Assembly (NCBI GenBank): GCA_030248215.1
Contig: JASANG010001499.1
Location: 62,001-126,000 of the forward strand
Direction of reading: 5' to 3'
Length of the DNA stretch: 64,000 nucleotides
Origin: Enoplolaimus lenunculus
Taxonomy: Eukaryota > Nematoda > Enoplea > Enoplida > Thoracostomopsidae
Under the pieces are notes generated by a model that did not search any database, was not told the DNA's origin, and was given only the letters and a program-made list of their open reading frames with translations. Positions 1 to 10,267 of this stretch are shown one piece after another. The position numbers and the translations under genes are program-made. Position 1 is the stretch's first letter. The number at the start of each line of letters is the position of its first letter.

Positions 1-160
1 ATCTCAAAGTATCTTAACATACCAAAAAGCATGTTTTTATTTATTCCACTATGAAAATAATGTGAGGGCACTGCCAAGTGCATACGTGTATAATGAGTCG
101 AAATCAGATAGGTTTCGCTAACATTAATTGAACAAAACTAATTCTTGCGCTATCTTCTAG

Positions 161-364
161 ACCCACCGTGGTTCCAATCTCTGGTTCATATTTGCCAGTA
201 AAGGTAAACTGTCAATATTTTTAGCATTGGAGCGTGCCACGCCGGCCAAGATTTTAAAGTCGACTTCTTTTCAACGTTTGGCGAAGCTCTGCTTGATTGT
301 TCGCTTGAATGGGGCGATAAAAGCAAACGAACCGAAGAATCGAGAAAAGTTAGCGTTCAACTAA
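161..364 (+). CDS. Candidate 3' terminal exon of an upstream gene (frame unresolved)
   Basis: A good pyrimidine-rich acceptor (tatcttctag) ends at 160. From 161 one frame is open to a TAA at 362-364 (67 codons). A second frame from 161 stops at 222-224 with a plausible C-terminus (PTVVPISGSYLPVK...). A third, entered by an acceptor ending at 224, runs to a TGA near 368. An AATAAA lies at 483-488. The overlapping open frames and nearby poly(A) signal suggest the end of a gene that starts left of the window, but nothing fixes the frame or the family, and chance is possible. Confidence 0.22.
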   Translation, partial: THRGSNLWFIFASKGKLSIFLALERATPAKILKSTSFQRLAKLCLIVRLNGAIKANEPKNREKLAFN

Positions 365-482
365 ATTGATTACAACAAATTTGTGTTGCGTTACAGAATG
401 AGAGTTAACTTTTTCTACTGTTTCGTATACAAAATCAAGGGTGTTTATATACTGGAATCCAATGATAAACATCTCCACATAA

Positions 483-488
483 AATAAA
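483..488 (+). terminator. Possible poly(A) signal AATAAA
   Basis: AATAAA sits about 120 bp after the candidate terminal exon at 161-364. It would serve as that gene's polyadenylation signal if the exon is real. In AT-rich DNA the hexamer is common by chance. Confidence 0.2.
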
Positions 489-1177
489 AAATTAAGTGAA
501 TTTTTGGGAATTTGCTATATATTATTTATTTCACACTGGCGTTTAATTTGATGGAAGTCTAAAAGCACCCCCGCCGCATTTTACTGTTTATTGTTTTCAC
601 AACAGTTGGCGGCTTGTAGGGAATGAAAGTAAACAAATAATGTAATTTTGTATTGGGATTGAATCAGAGAGTAAAAGGAAAGTAAAAATAATGAGACAGA
701 TAATGATCAGACAAACGGAAACGGGAAACTAATAAGTGTAAAAATTCAAACACAAATTATTTTTCTTTCTTTAGGTATAACCAAGAGTGGGTAATCGCTT
801 TTTAACAGGAGTGTGCAACTGGGCACATTCTGTGTAGAAAAGAATGTACCCGGCACACGTTGCGTTTTTGGCCTACCCCCGTTTAGAGGGGGGTACAACC
901 TATGCGAACCATGCCAGCTTATGTATCCGGCAACAAATTGTTTTGCGTATAATTGAATTTAAGGTTAATGCATGTGACAGCGATCCCTCCTATAAACAAG
1001 GGGGCTGGCCAAAATGTATCATGCCCTCTTGGTATAACAAAGGGATGTAACTCAGAACGGCTAAAATTTAATAGTAAAACCTAGATGTGTCATAATACAA
1101 GATAGCAGCGATTCATGATTTTACGTTTGAAACACCTCACCTGTATCAGTTTGCCAATGTTTTTAAGTTGTAGTTAA
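489..1177. other. Intergenic, no gene seen
   Basis: AT-rich sequence. The one open frame (844-1050) shows no recognisable composition or domain. I see no RNA gene or clear repeat boundary. Confidence 0.5.
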
Positions 1178-1272
1178 AAATAAATAACAGTCCGTAACGG
1201 AATAACAAGGGGGGCTACCCTCTGGAGAGGCCAACTAAATATCAGTCCCCCCTCTTATTCGGGTCACTACAG
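1178..1272. mobile_element. Right-end fragment of the 418-bp TA-flanked MITE family
   Basis: The last about 95 bp match the right end of the intact copies at 55531-55948 and 60683-61100, ending in CTTATTCGGGTCACTACAG followed by TA. The left part is missing, so this is a truncated, immobile copy. Confidence 0.7.
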
Positions 1273-2677
1273 TATGTGATGAATGTTTCGATAGTTCAGT
1301 TTATAGTTAAAAAAGTTGTATTGTATTTGCAGGCATGGATATCTGTTATTTCGTTTATGACTGATCATTTGAAAGCTGGTTATCAGCGTGAGCGACGTAA
1401 TCGGTCTCGATCGCTACATCAAACTGTGGCTTTTCAAAGATTATAGCGTCGTCTGTGAATTCTGGTTTGAAACTGTGACAGAAAAATAAAGCAGTTCATA
1501 GTTGAAGACGTGATGCAGTTTCAGTAAAATTGCTCGTGCTGGATCCTTTTGGATATACCAGAAATGTGATATCCGTGTAAAAGAGAGGGAAATGAATGAA
1601 AGGGTCTCATGGCGCTGGGCAGGGCGAGGAGAATTTACTGCCTGATGGGGCACGCCGCCCGGAATGTGCCAAAAATCAGTTGATAAGTTCTTTTTGGTTT
1701 GAACTTTTTACTTCAATAGTAGACAGAAATTTATCGACAGACGGTAATATTTAAAATTTTTTTATTGTTCATCGAGTTATTCTCGACTACTTCTTGCTGA
1801 TTCAATTTAAAACTATTGAATAGTCTGAGTAAGCAAAACTTGCGTGAAGATTAATTGGCTATATATTAGCTGTTAAAAATAGTTTCATTATAACTGCGGC
1901 CAACGTTTGTTTTAAAGTCGTAGCTCAAGACAAAATAGAATAAGTGAAAATACCAAGCCTAGGCCTAAGCAAAAATAATTTAAAACCGAAACCTACTATA
2001 CCTAAAACAATTTTGCGAGAAAACGGCACGGTCTTAAATGTAACCTGGACCATTACTGGTCTGGTATTTTGCTCTTGTGGATGACGTATTTGGTTGATGC
2101 AATGAGGCGAGTTGCCCCAGGCTGTTCTATTTTCTTTTTTGTTTACGAACTAAGCGATACTCGATTGAACTAAACACGCTGGCGGAACCAAGGATAGCGA
2201 CCGTATTATATATACGTGGCTGGTAAACGCCCATACCCACGTTTAAAACCAAATGATGCTTAACTTTATTGGATGACTTTTAAAAATGTTTGCTTTTCGC
2301 TTCCTCAAGAAGAGGACCATATGACTAGCAGCTGTTTTATTAACCACTATTATAAACACCAAAGCTTAAAATATTAACTCATTTTAATGAAATAAGTTAC
2401 ACCACAGTTACGAAGCAAAATTTACGGCTCAGGAGTTCCTAGATTTGCGCTTAGAGAAGTGACTTATGATTCCACCGAAGCCTAAATCACGCCGAATATC
2501 AGAATATCTGATTCGATGCACATGATAACAAGTTCCACAAGTTTATCTTGCTCCACGCATGTTCACAATCGATTTTCAATGTCCTGCACACAAAAGACCG
2601 AATTTTAATTTTAGACTTTCATGGCCTTCTAAATGTTTAGGAAACTAAAAAGACCAGATTGACTATATTAGAGTAAA
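1273..2677. other. Intergenic, no gene seen
   Basis: AT-rich DNA without a convincing coding exon on either strand. The minus-strand open frame 1441-1653 has no splice signals or family resemblance. Confidence 0.45.
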
Positions 2678-2820
2678 CTTATAAGCATTAGACTAATTTT
2701 TTGCTTAGTCTTTGGTTTACGCTTAGGCTTAGGCTTAGGTTTTGGCTCATTCTTACGATTAGGCTTAGGTTTAGGCTTAGGAATATGCTTATACTACTGA
2801 TCCGGCCTAATTAGAGTCCA
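2678..2820. repeat. CTTAGG-type degenerate hexamer array
   Basis: Runs of CTTAGG interrupted by variants, flanked by the shared sequence 'aatatgcttata...ctgatccggcc'. The same flank appears beside the arrays at 19045-19330, 54228-54390, 58195-58290 and 63484-63540, so the hexamer run is the variable core of a dispersed element rather than a free-standing satellite. Confidence 0.65.
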
Positions 2821-3331
2821 TGAATGTCAATTATCCATAATGTAGCGCATAAATCACTTCAGTACCAAATACTGTTAGTTCGAAACTTTAAAGCATACTT
2901 AAAGATAGTGAACTGAAAATTTTTCGCTTAACCCTTTCTCACATGAATATTTTCTATTTTCCCTGAGACCTACTTTTATGCTTCCTAAGCCTATTAAGCC
3001 TAAGCCTAAGCCTAAGGGTGAATATATTTTTAAGCAAAAGCCAAAGCCTAAGCCTTTGCAAAAAAATTAGTCCAAAGCTTTATCTTACTCTATTCTAGTC
3101 CCACACAAAAGCGTTCTGCCCTGATCTTTACATGGATCAAGCTTTTGATGCGAGACAAAAAAACGTTTAACTCAAGGTATAGTTGCAATACCGGATATGT
3201 ATCAGTAACGAAGGGTGACGGAGGGCGGGTTGAAAATAAATAACAGTCCATAACCGAATATAACAGAGGGTGGGTATACTCTGGAGAGGCCAAATAAATA
3301 TAAATCACCCCTCTTATTCGGGTCCCTACAG
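2808..3331 (-). mobile_element. TA-flanked MITE copy split by nested insertions
   Basis: About 2808-2905 matches the interior of the 418-bp MITE family, and 3165-3331 matches its terminal part, ending in CTTATTCGGGTCCCTACAG. Between them lie a TTAA-type MITE fragment (2928-2982) and a CTTAGG array (about 2985-3110). The order of matching blocks indicates an older copy interrupted by later insertions. Confidence 0.6.
2928..2982 (+). mobile_element. Left-end fragment of the TTAA-flanked, tRNA-bearing MITE
   Basis: TTAACCCTTTCTCACAT and about 38 following bases are nearly identical to the left end of the intact element at 62548-62818. The tRNA-like part and right terminal repeat are absent. Confidence 0.75.
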
Positions 3332-3892
3332 TAGTTGTGGCCCTCCCTATGATTGCGTTAGCGGAATACATTAACGATCCCACCAATTAGTGATTAAAAC
3401 CGCCTTAACGACGCAGTCGACAGAGTCAACCGTAAGATTAACTGTTACTGATTTCTTACCCTAACTTTTATTCACACCCATTCTCTTAAACGGATGAACA
3501 TTTTATTTCTTATCAATGCTTCACAAGGGAACGGCAGCCGTAAAGTAAACTAAATTGCTCGAGCCTAGCCCATTCACAGGTAACCAGGCTAAAATCTCTT
3601 GGCTTAACTTTTACATAATTTTTTAAACAATTCACTATACAACCATCAGCTGCATTTGTCTAAGTGTCGTAGTTATTTTTTGGGTTTTTATATTACATGA
3701 TAGCCTTTACATCCGGACAACTATATGCTTTTTTTTATTTCCGGTAATACTGTCTGGTTCGACTCTTTCCTGCAAGGACCAATCAATTTTAAATGCAGAA
3801 ACATTCTTTTATGTTTTGCTTTGTAGTCAGTAACATTTCTCGGCCCATGTAAACTATAAAGTGCCGGCCTGATGGTAATTTTCTAGTGACCC
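3332..3892. other. Intergenic, nothing recognised
   Basis: AT-rich sequence with no supported gene or repeat between the split MITE and the minisatellite. Confidence 0.4.
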
Positions 3893-4395
3893 CGTAACCC
3901 AGTGTCCCAGTTAACCAGTGTCTTATCTCTAACTGACCCGGTCTCCCAGTGTTCCAGTCACCCAGTGCCAACTTTCCCAGTGTCCCAGTCTCCCAGTGTG
4001 TCAGTCTCTCATTGTCCCAGTCCCCGGTGTCCCAGGCTCCCAGTCTCCCACTGCCCACTCTCCCAGTGTAACAGTCCCCCAGAGTCTCAGTCTCCCAATG
4101 TCCCAGTCTCAAAGCGTCCCAGTCTATACCGGTGTCCCAGTCTTCTAGCATCACAGCCTCCGAGTTCCCTGTCTCCCAGTGTCCCAGTCTCCCAGTGTCC
4201 CAGTCTTCCAGTGACCACTCTCGCATGCAGTGCCAACCCCCCAGTGTCCCGATGTCCCAGTCTCCCAGTGTCACAGTCTCCCAATGTATCAGTCTCCCAG
4301 TTTCTTAGTCCCTAACTATCTCAGGTTCCCAGTGCCTCTCAGTCGGTAACTGTCCCAGTGTATCTCATTGTCACAGTATCTCAGTCTGCCAGTTT
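3893..4395. repeat. 8-bp minisatellite, (CCCAGTST)n-like
   Basis: Tandem degenerate 8-mers alternating CCCAGTGT and CCCAGTCT over about 500 bp. Since 24 bp equals three units, long open frames arise on both strands (Pro/Ser/Val/Gln-rich on plus, Trp/Gly/Thr-rich on minus). These are by-products, not genes. A second block is at 5686-5852. Confidence 0.9.
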
Positions 4396-4404
4396 AATAT
4401 AAAC

Positions 4405-4492
4405 TTAAGTCTAACGCCTAGGCCTAAGCCTAAAGCCTAGACCTAAGCCAAACCATAAGCCTATTAAGCCAAAACATAAGCCTAATTCTAAT
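4405..4492. repeat. CCTAAG array flanking the palindrome element
   Basis: Degenerate CCTAAG hexamers abut the left end of the 676-bp element. A matching array (5169-5245) abuts its right end, so the element sits inside a CTTAGG-type repeat. Confidence 0.6.
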
Positions 4493-5168
4493 GCGGGGTT
4501 CACGTTATAACCGGGGCAGCTTGGGACACGTTTTGTCCCTATTAGACTATTGGGTCACATTTTGTCTGCTTGTAGACCCCATATCGTATTCAAAAATTCG
4601 TATTTGTCTGCTAATATCATGTGTAGGTCACCTTTTGTCCTTCAATATCATATGATATTCGAGGTATTGTCTGCGAATATCATATGATATATTTTCAAAT
4701 GTCTGCATAGTTGAGGTAACATACCCAAATTGTCCTGTTGAATATCATATGATACTAGAATTTGAAATTTGAATTTTTGAATTATGAAGCTGTGGTTTTT
4801 AGCGATTTTGTGTCGGAAACGATTTGCAGGCATGTATTTGGTATTTAAAGCACGTTTGTGCCTCTGTCGTCCAACTTTTCATTCATTTATTAGTACCCAA
4901 AGGTTACACTGTCCCGCTGAATATCATATGATATTCGTTGAAATTTTGGAATATCATATGATATTCGCATAAATGTCCGACAGTGTGACGTGACATACCA
5001 TCCCTTGTACACATTGATCATTCGAGAGCGGTGGTTGGTAAGCTAATGTCATATGACATTCGAGTTTTGTCTGTTGACCCGATATAAGTGCCCAAATTTT
5101 AATGTTGACGTCGAATCAACATGGGACAAACCGTGTCCCACCTGCCCCGGTTATAACGTGAACCCCGC
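4493..5168. mobile_element. 676-bp inverted-repeat element with iterated palindromes
   Basis: The first 27 bp (starting GCGGGGTTCACG) and last 27 bp (ending CGTGAACCCCGC) are perfect inverted repeats, marking a non-autonomous DNA transposon. There is no credible coding frame. The interior carries the 16-bp palindrome AATATCATATGATATT or close variants at 4644, 4676, 4741, 4920, 4950 and 5045 (the last as AATGTCATATGACATT), plus a half site near 4612. A diverged copy lies at 52294-52985. Confidence 0.8.
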
Positions 5169-5245
5169 ATAAGCTTAAGTTTAAGCCTAAGCCTAAGCCT
5201 CAACCTAAGGCTAAGCCTAAACCGAATCCTAAGTCTTTGTAGATC
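5169..5245. repeat. CCTAAG array, right flank
   Basis: Continuation of the hexamer array interrupted by the 676-bp element. Confidence 0.55.
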
Positions 5246-5685
5246 TAATGGAAACGTGACTGGCTTTTGTTTACATATTTCCAAAGCTTAGTTGCTAATA
5301 TTAGCACTCGGTCGGAAATTCTATAGTCTTAATTAATAATTATCTTAAAAATGTCTCACCAATTGCGGTCAATACAAAATATGCAAAATGTAGATAATTT
5401 TTCGGCAATTTGGCAACAGAAATCCATCAGTTACAAAAACACAAGTACACGAAAACTACCCCAAAACTGTATTCTGTTAGGAACATGCTTTAAACAATAT
5501 GACGTCTGAGTTTTTTATTTCTAGTTGTGAAAAAGAAACTATTAAACGATATGAACTAACTTTTCCGGGAAAACAACACGCGAGACAGAAAATATGCTAG
5601 TCAACAATAAAACCATTAACCATATCCTTTTCCTTTTACTTTTACGTATTAAGCAAAAGTGTATGGTTATAATTTCCCACTCCGC
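5246..5685. other. Intergenic, nothing recognised
   Basis: AT-rich with no supported feature. Confidence 0.4.
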
Positions 5686-5852
5686 AGTGTATCAGTCTGC
5701 CAGTGTCCCAGTCTCCCAGTTTCCCAGTGTCCCAGTTGCCCAGTCTCCCATTGTATTAGTCTCACAGTCTTCCACTGTTACCTGTCTCCTAGTCTCCTAG
5801 AGTACCAGTTTCTTAGTGTTTCAGTCTTCCAGTGTCCCAGTTCTCCAGTGCA
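5686..5852. repeat. Second block of the 8-bp CCCAGTST minisatellite
   Basis: Same unit as 3893-4395, shorter and more degenerate. The two overlapping plus-strand open frames here are artefacts of the repeat. Confidence 0.85.
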
Positions 5853-8801
5853 GAGGCCCTTATAATTAATATGGGCCGCATTCTCTCTGTTTACATTACA
5901 ATATATAAAAATTGAATAAAAAGGAAGTAATGGATAATATTAAAATTTTAATTAGCTAGCTAGAAGGAAACTGTGGTTTTAGATTAATAATGTGTATTGT
6001 GATACGTAAAATTGTTTTTTTTTCTACACTAACATGTTACAAAACCATGCACGTATCTAGCTTTAAGGACTAACGGGACATTATGCATTGAGGAATGTAA
6101 AACCAGGCTCGTACCTGCCTTCGAAGAAACCGACCAGTAGGGGGAACAGTTTATACATACCTCTCCTAAATTCTGAAAAGACCAGGAAAAGAGTTAGAGT
6201 GGCGTGTCAGAGGTGGACGCAGGGTGAGTAAAGTTGTGTCTTCTCTGGCCACAGCAGATTTAGGGTGCTAAAATGTATGCTATGCAATTGGTTTACCAAT
6301 CATGCCGTAATTCAAGTTGCATCCCACTTGGTATATACTTCGTTAATCTTAAAGTGGTCGCTATATCTATTTGAGAAGTTTCTGTTTCTCAATGATGCGA
6401 CATTTATTGCAGATATATGCCGAATTTAATTCGGAGCCCAACCTCTGATTAATTTCATTCTCTATTTATCGATAAAAGTACAAATCCTGTTCGCACATTT
6501 TTGCTGAACTCAGCCCTGCAAGTTTGCGGCCACATTAGCTGGAATTTGCATATTCACCGTGTAGGTCGCTGTGCCACTAGTAAACCATATTTCAAATAAA
6601 AAATAAAGTGCAAACTAAAACCAAACCCTGAAAGGACACCTTAAGGGAGTCCCTGGCTACACCTTGTCTTTCTTAGGACTTAAGTTAGCTTAGGCGTCGC
6701 TAGAAGGGGTAAAAAGTATAAATCTAGGCCATGGCGGCTATGTCCGCAATGTACGGCTTACCTGTGCCCTGCGTGGCTGTAAATAATATTGTATATTATC
6801 ACTGGCTGTATTGGTTATTAAGGACATAGTTACGCTATGTGAGCACGCAATATGGGTGTCTAAAAATGGTTGTTGGTGTAAGTATTGTGTGATCCAGGCT
6901 TTACTGTGTTCGGACGTGGTTTGCATAGCCTTGCGGACACTCACTTGTGGGTGTGTCGGTCGGTAGAATAGTTGGGGGAACTTAGGAATTACTGGGGAAC
7001 ACAGTCTAGTAATTCTCACGGGGGTAGTTTTACTATTTTGCAAGGAAATTGGGCCATTCTAACGGGGTTAGTTTCGTCGGAAACTTTGTGCAACTCTAAT
7101 GGCCTTAGAGTACACACGACTTTTGGAAAACTTGGGAGAACTTGCGGGAGATATTGGCTGTCTGGACTTATGGCAGAACTAAATTTAATCTAGGCATAAT
7201 CTAGGCATAAGTGCATAGGATATTTCGGACCGGGCTACGTCAATTATGATATATTCAGTGTGTCGTAATTGTGTTGCATTATAGAAATCGATGTTATTAC
7301 GGTATTTGGGTGGTGCATTAAACATTTATACGGCCGCGTTACTGAATTAGAGCGATAAGCTTACATCGGGATAGAACTAAACGGAGTTGCGGTTTGGGGG
7401 CTTTAAGACCAAGAAATCACGAACTTCTCACACACCGTATTAGTATGACAGCTCTGTAGTGTGTGTAGTATGATTATCATCATGTGTTTTGTTGATTTTC
7501 TCAATAAAACGCTTCTTTCCGGTCGATTCAAGTTTTACGGAAAAAACCAACCGTGCTTGCGCATAACGCAAGTAGTCTCGGCAAGTAGGTCTATTAATTA
7601 CAGAAGGGTTATGATATTTGCCAATAATTATCTACAGACAGAGCTCGCCGGGGTCCGATTGAATTTTATGCATTGGCACGGCGTTGTGGTTCATCTTTAT
7701 CTTCTATTTCTGAATCGTCAACGCAGATCATACTGAAGACGGGTGTAGTTTGTAGTATTCGAACGTTTCGTAGTTGTATGTATCTATTAAACATCTGTGT
7801 TGTATGGAGGTCTTTAGCTGTAAATTGTTCTGAAACAGACGTGTGTGCATTTACATGTGTGTTTTCGCTGTGTGTACGGTGTTGCTTGACTTGCGTTATG
7901 TCTGTAGGCAACTGTTACAAATTTCGATCTGTAATGTCTGTAGGCAACTGTTACAAATTCCGATCTGTCACCTGTTTTACCTTACAGGTCATGTTGAACC
8001 GTATGCAATTGTTCAACGAAAGTGTATTTAACTTGTTGGCACTCTCAGTTGTAGATGTTTTATTCTGAGTGTGATTCGGAAATTTTGACGTATAGCGGTG
8101 AAATATATTTTGCGGTGGTTGATATTTAGTAATTTGGTCATCTTCTGACGTTGGTTGAGCGGCGCCTAACGCAAAATTACGTGTTTTGTTTCTTTGGGTT
8201 TTGAAACGTTAATGCATCTAAAATATAGGCAGATTATATACGTATGTGGAATCAAATCAGAAAGCGACCATCAAAAGCAAAAGTAACGGGAGCCACTAGG
8301 AGGAACGGAGCCGAAGGTGAGCAGGGGTGCCATCCGACTTCGATTGGAACAGATGAAAGGAAAACAGTTTTGACGCTGAATAATGCTGTTCGTTCTCGTA
8401 ATTTGTTGCTATCCGGTCGCACCCTGGTGTGCAATCGATAACTAGATTAAAGAGTACAAAGTATACTATAATTCTATTATATTGTTATTTATGACCACAA
8501 TGACAATATTTCGCTTTGAACTATGTTTGAAATGATACGTAAAAATAAGCACTCCAAAGTCCAAGAAGATCACTTAATATCAAGACTCTTGTAAAAAACT
8601 AAATTACAACATATAGCAAGTTGTACTAAATTAGAATGATTAAGTTTATCTTTGTATTAAAATATGCACTTAAATATTCAGCTCGGGCAAATGTATGAAC
8701 CGGATATGGAAGTCTGTATTCGGCTCCGCCACGGATGTTTTTATTTGTTCCTAATTAAAAATCAAATGTTTCAGCGTAATTTTGCCCCCTAATCATGTAA
8801 A
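5853..8801. other. Intergenic upstream of the LRP11-like gene
   Basis: No family recognised. Open frames at 6738-7043 (-), 7666-7911 (-) and 7673-8068 (+) overlap one another. The 6738-7043 frame ends at a GTAAGC-like donor, so a minus-strand exon there cannot be excluded. A 36-bp tandem duplication lies at 7898-7969. CCGGTCGCACCCTG near 8415-8428 resembles the right end of the hAT-type MITE. TTTCAG at 8768-8773 is an acceptor-like site about 30 bp before the next gene's ATG. Confidence 0.35.
7898..7969. repeat. Tandem duplication of 36 bp
   Basis: ATGTCTGTAGGCAACTGTTA begins at 7898 and again at 7934. The two 36-bp units differ at only a few positions, indicating a recent local duplication. 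Confidence 0.9.
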
Positions 8802-10267
8802 ATGTGTTATCGTTTCCTGCTGTTATGCTGGTGTTTGGTCGTTGCAATCGTGGCGTGTTTGGGGAATGCTAATGAGAACCTTGATGGCGGCATGTGCCAC
8901 AGAATTTTTGATATCAGCAATCGTACAATTATCAAAGCTTCTAAAAGTGTACAGGTTCGCTAGTCTAGTTCATATATATTTAGGTATTCTGCCAATATTA
9001 CTAGCGCCCAATCATAGTATATATACCTATGTGTTGCGATTTGCGACGACACGTTTTTGGTAATTTCGTGTTTTAGAAATTCAAATTTGCGCCTGATAAA
9101 AATCGAAATCGTACGTGTTTCATTTGTAATAACAACTCAAATACGTACATTTACTGAAACCAGGGTGCAACCGGAATTCCGGTTCCGGCATTTTTTTACC
9201 TTCCGGTTTCGTTCCGGTAAATTTTTACCGGATTTAAAAATTCCGGTGTTATAATTTGGCCGTTTTCTTAACTTTGCTAATTTTTAAGAATCTCTTTTGA
9301 AAGCCACTTGTACTCCGAATATAAGCCATTGATGGTGGATTTCACTTCAGTCGATGATGAAAATCTAAAATACAACAAATAAAATAAATATGTTCGACTA
9401 AGGTTATTTCACAAATAATAGAGCAAAAAATAAGATAAAATGAAATTTTTGGTGAAATGCATTTTTCACTTTCCGGTTCCGGTTCCGGTAAAATTTTCAA
9501 ATTCCGGTTCCGGTAAATTGTAATTCCGGTTGCACCCTGACTAAAACCAATCTTTTAGCCCTGTTCTCAGTTGGGCTGCTTAGATTCATGCCTAGCTTCT
9601 GTTTTGATTTGCAAGTGGTCAGGTAGCTATATATTGCATTACTGTATGGCAAATTTTAATTTGTAAGTAGTGGCTATATATTTTTATTGCTGTATTGACA
9701 AATTTGCACGTGGTCAGAGATCTAATGTGCAAAATATTTTTCTTAAGCTTGAGTCAGTTTATTTTTGCAGAATGGTGCAAAATACATTCGAGTTGTTCAA
9801 GCATCAAATCGAGGTGCTTGTCAGACGGCATGTTGTGAATCTCGGGGGTGCAACATAGTCGTTTTTGAGGAAAAAGTAAGTCTAGAATGTACGTACGTAC
9901 ATATGTGAATATTAAAACAATTTTCAAATATATATACATATATGCTCTCGTATATATAGTTGCAATACTTGTGAATTTTTTTGTACGTATTGAGCTCACG
10001 TATGATTGCTGACGCCCACTGTTCTCAAGTTTTTTGCCGGTGTGGAAATCTGGTGTTTGAATATTTTTTACCGTTTACCTTCATGTTTTTAAACTAAGTA
10101 ACTTATGTTTTTGTATGCTCCGTTATATAGTGTTCCTTGTTGCAGTCGCAAAATCCAGCCGATATTCCGGCTAATTGCTACTTGTTTAATTGCGGTGATA
10201 ATGACAATTTCAAATGCGAATTTGCAATTCACGACAATTTTATTAGCATGGGCATGATTGTTAATCG
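8802..10267 (+). CDS. LRP11: Exons 1-3: signal peptide and MANSC domain
   Basis: Exon 1 (8802-8954) encodes a hydrophobic leader (MCYRFLLLCWCLVVAIVA) and the first MANSC cysteine. Exon 2 (9771-9875) encodes the diagnostic RGACQTACCESRGC block, and exon 3 (10146-10267) the NCYLFNC/FKCEF block. Exons 1 and 2 end in phase 0, exon 3 in phase 2. MANSC domains are extracellular modules of animal membrane proteins. Intron 1 holds a complete hAT-type MITE; intron 3 holds a tandem-repeat inverted-repeat element. Confidence 0.85.

Noticed and set aside
3789-4315. Long ORFs on both strands
   Set aside because: They lie in the 8-bp minisatellite and reflect its periodicity.
6738-7043. Minus-strand exon ending at a GTAAGC donor
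   Set aside because: No partner exon, domain or family resemblance could be found; left as intergenic.
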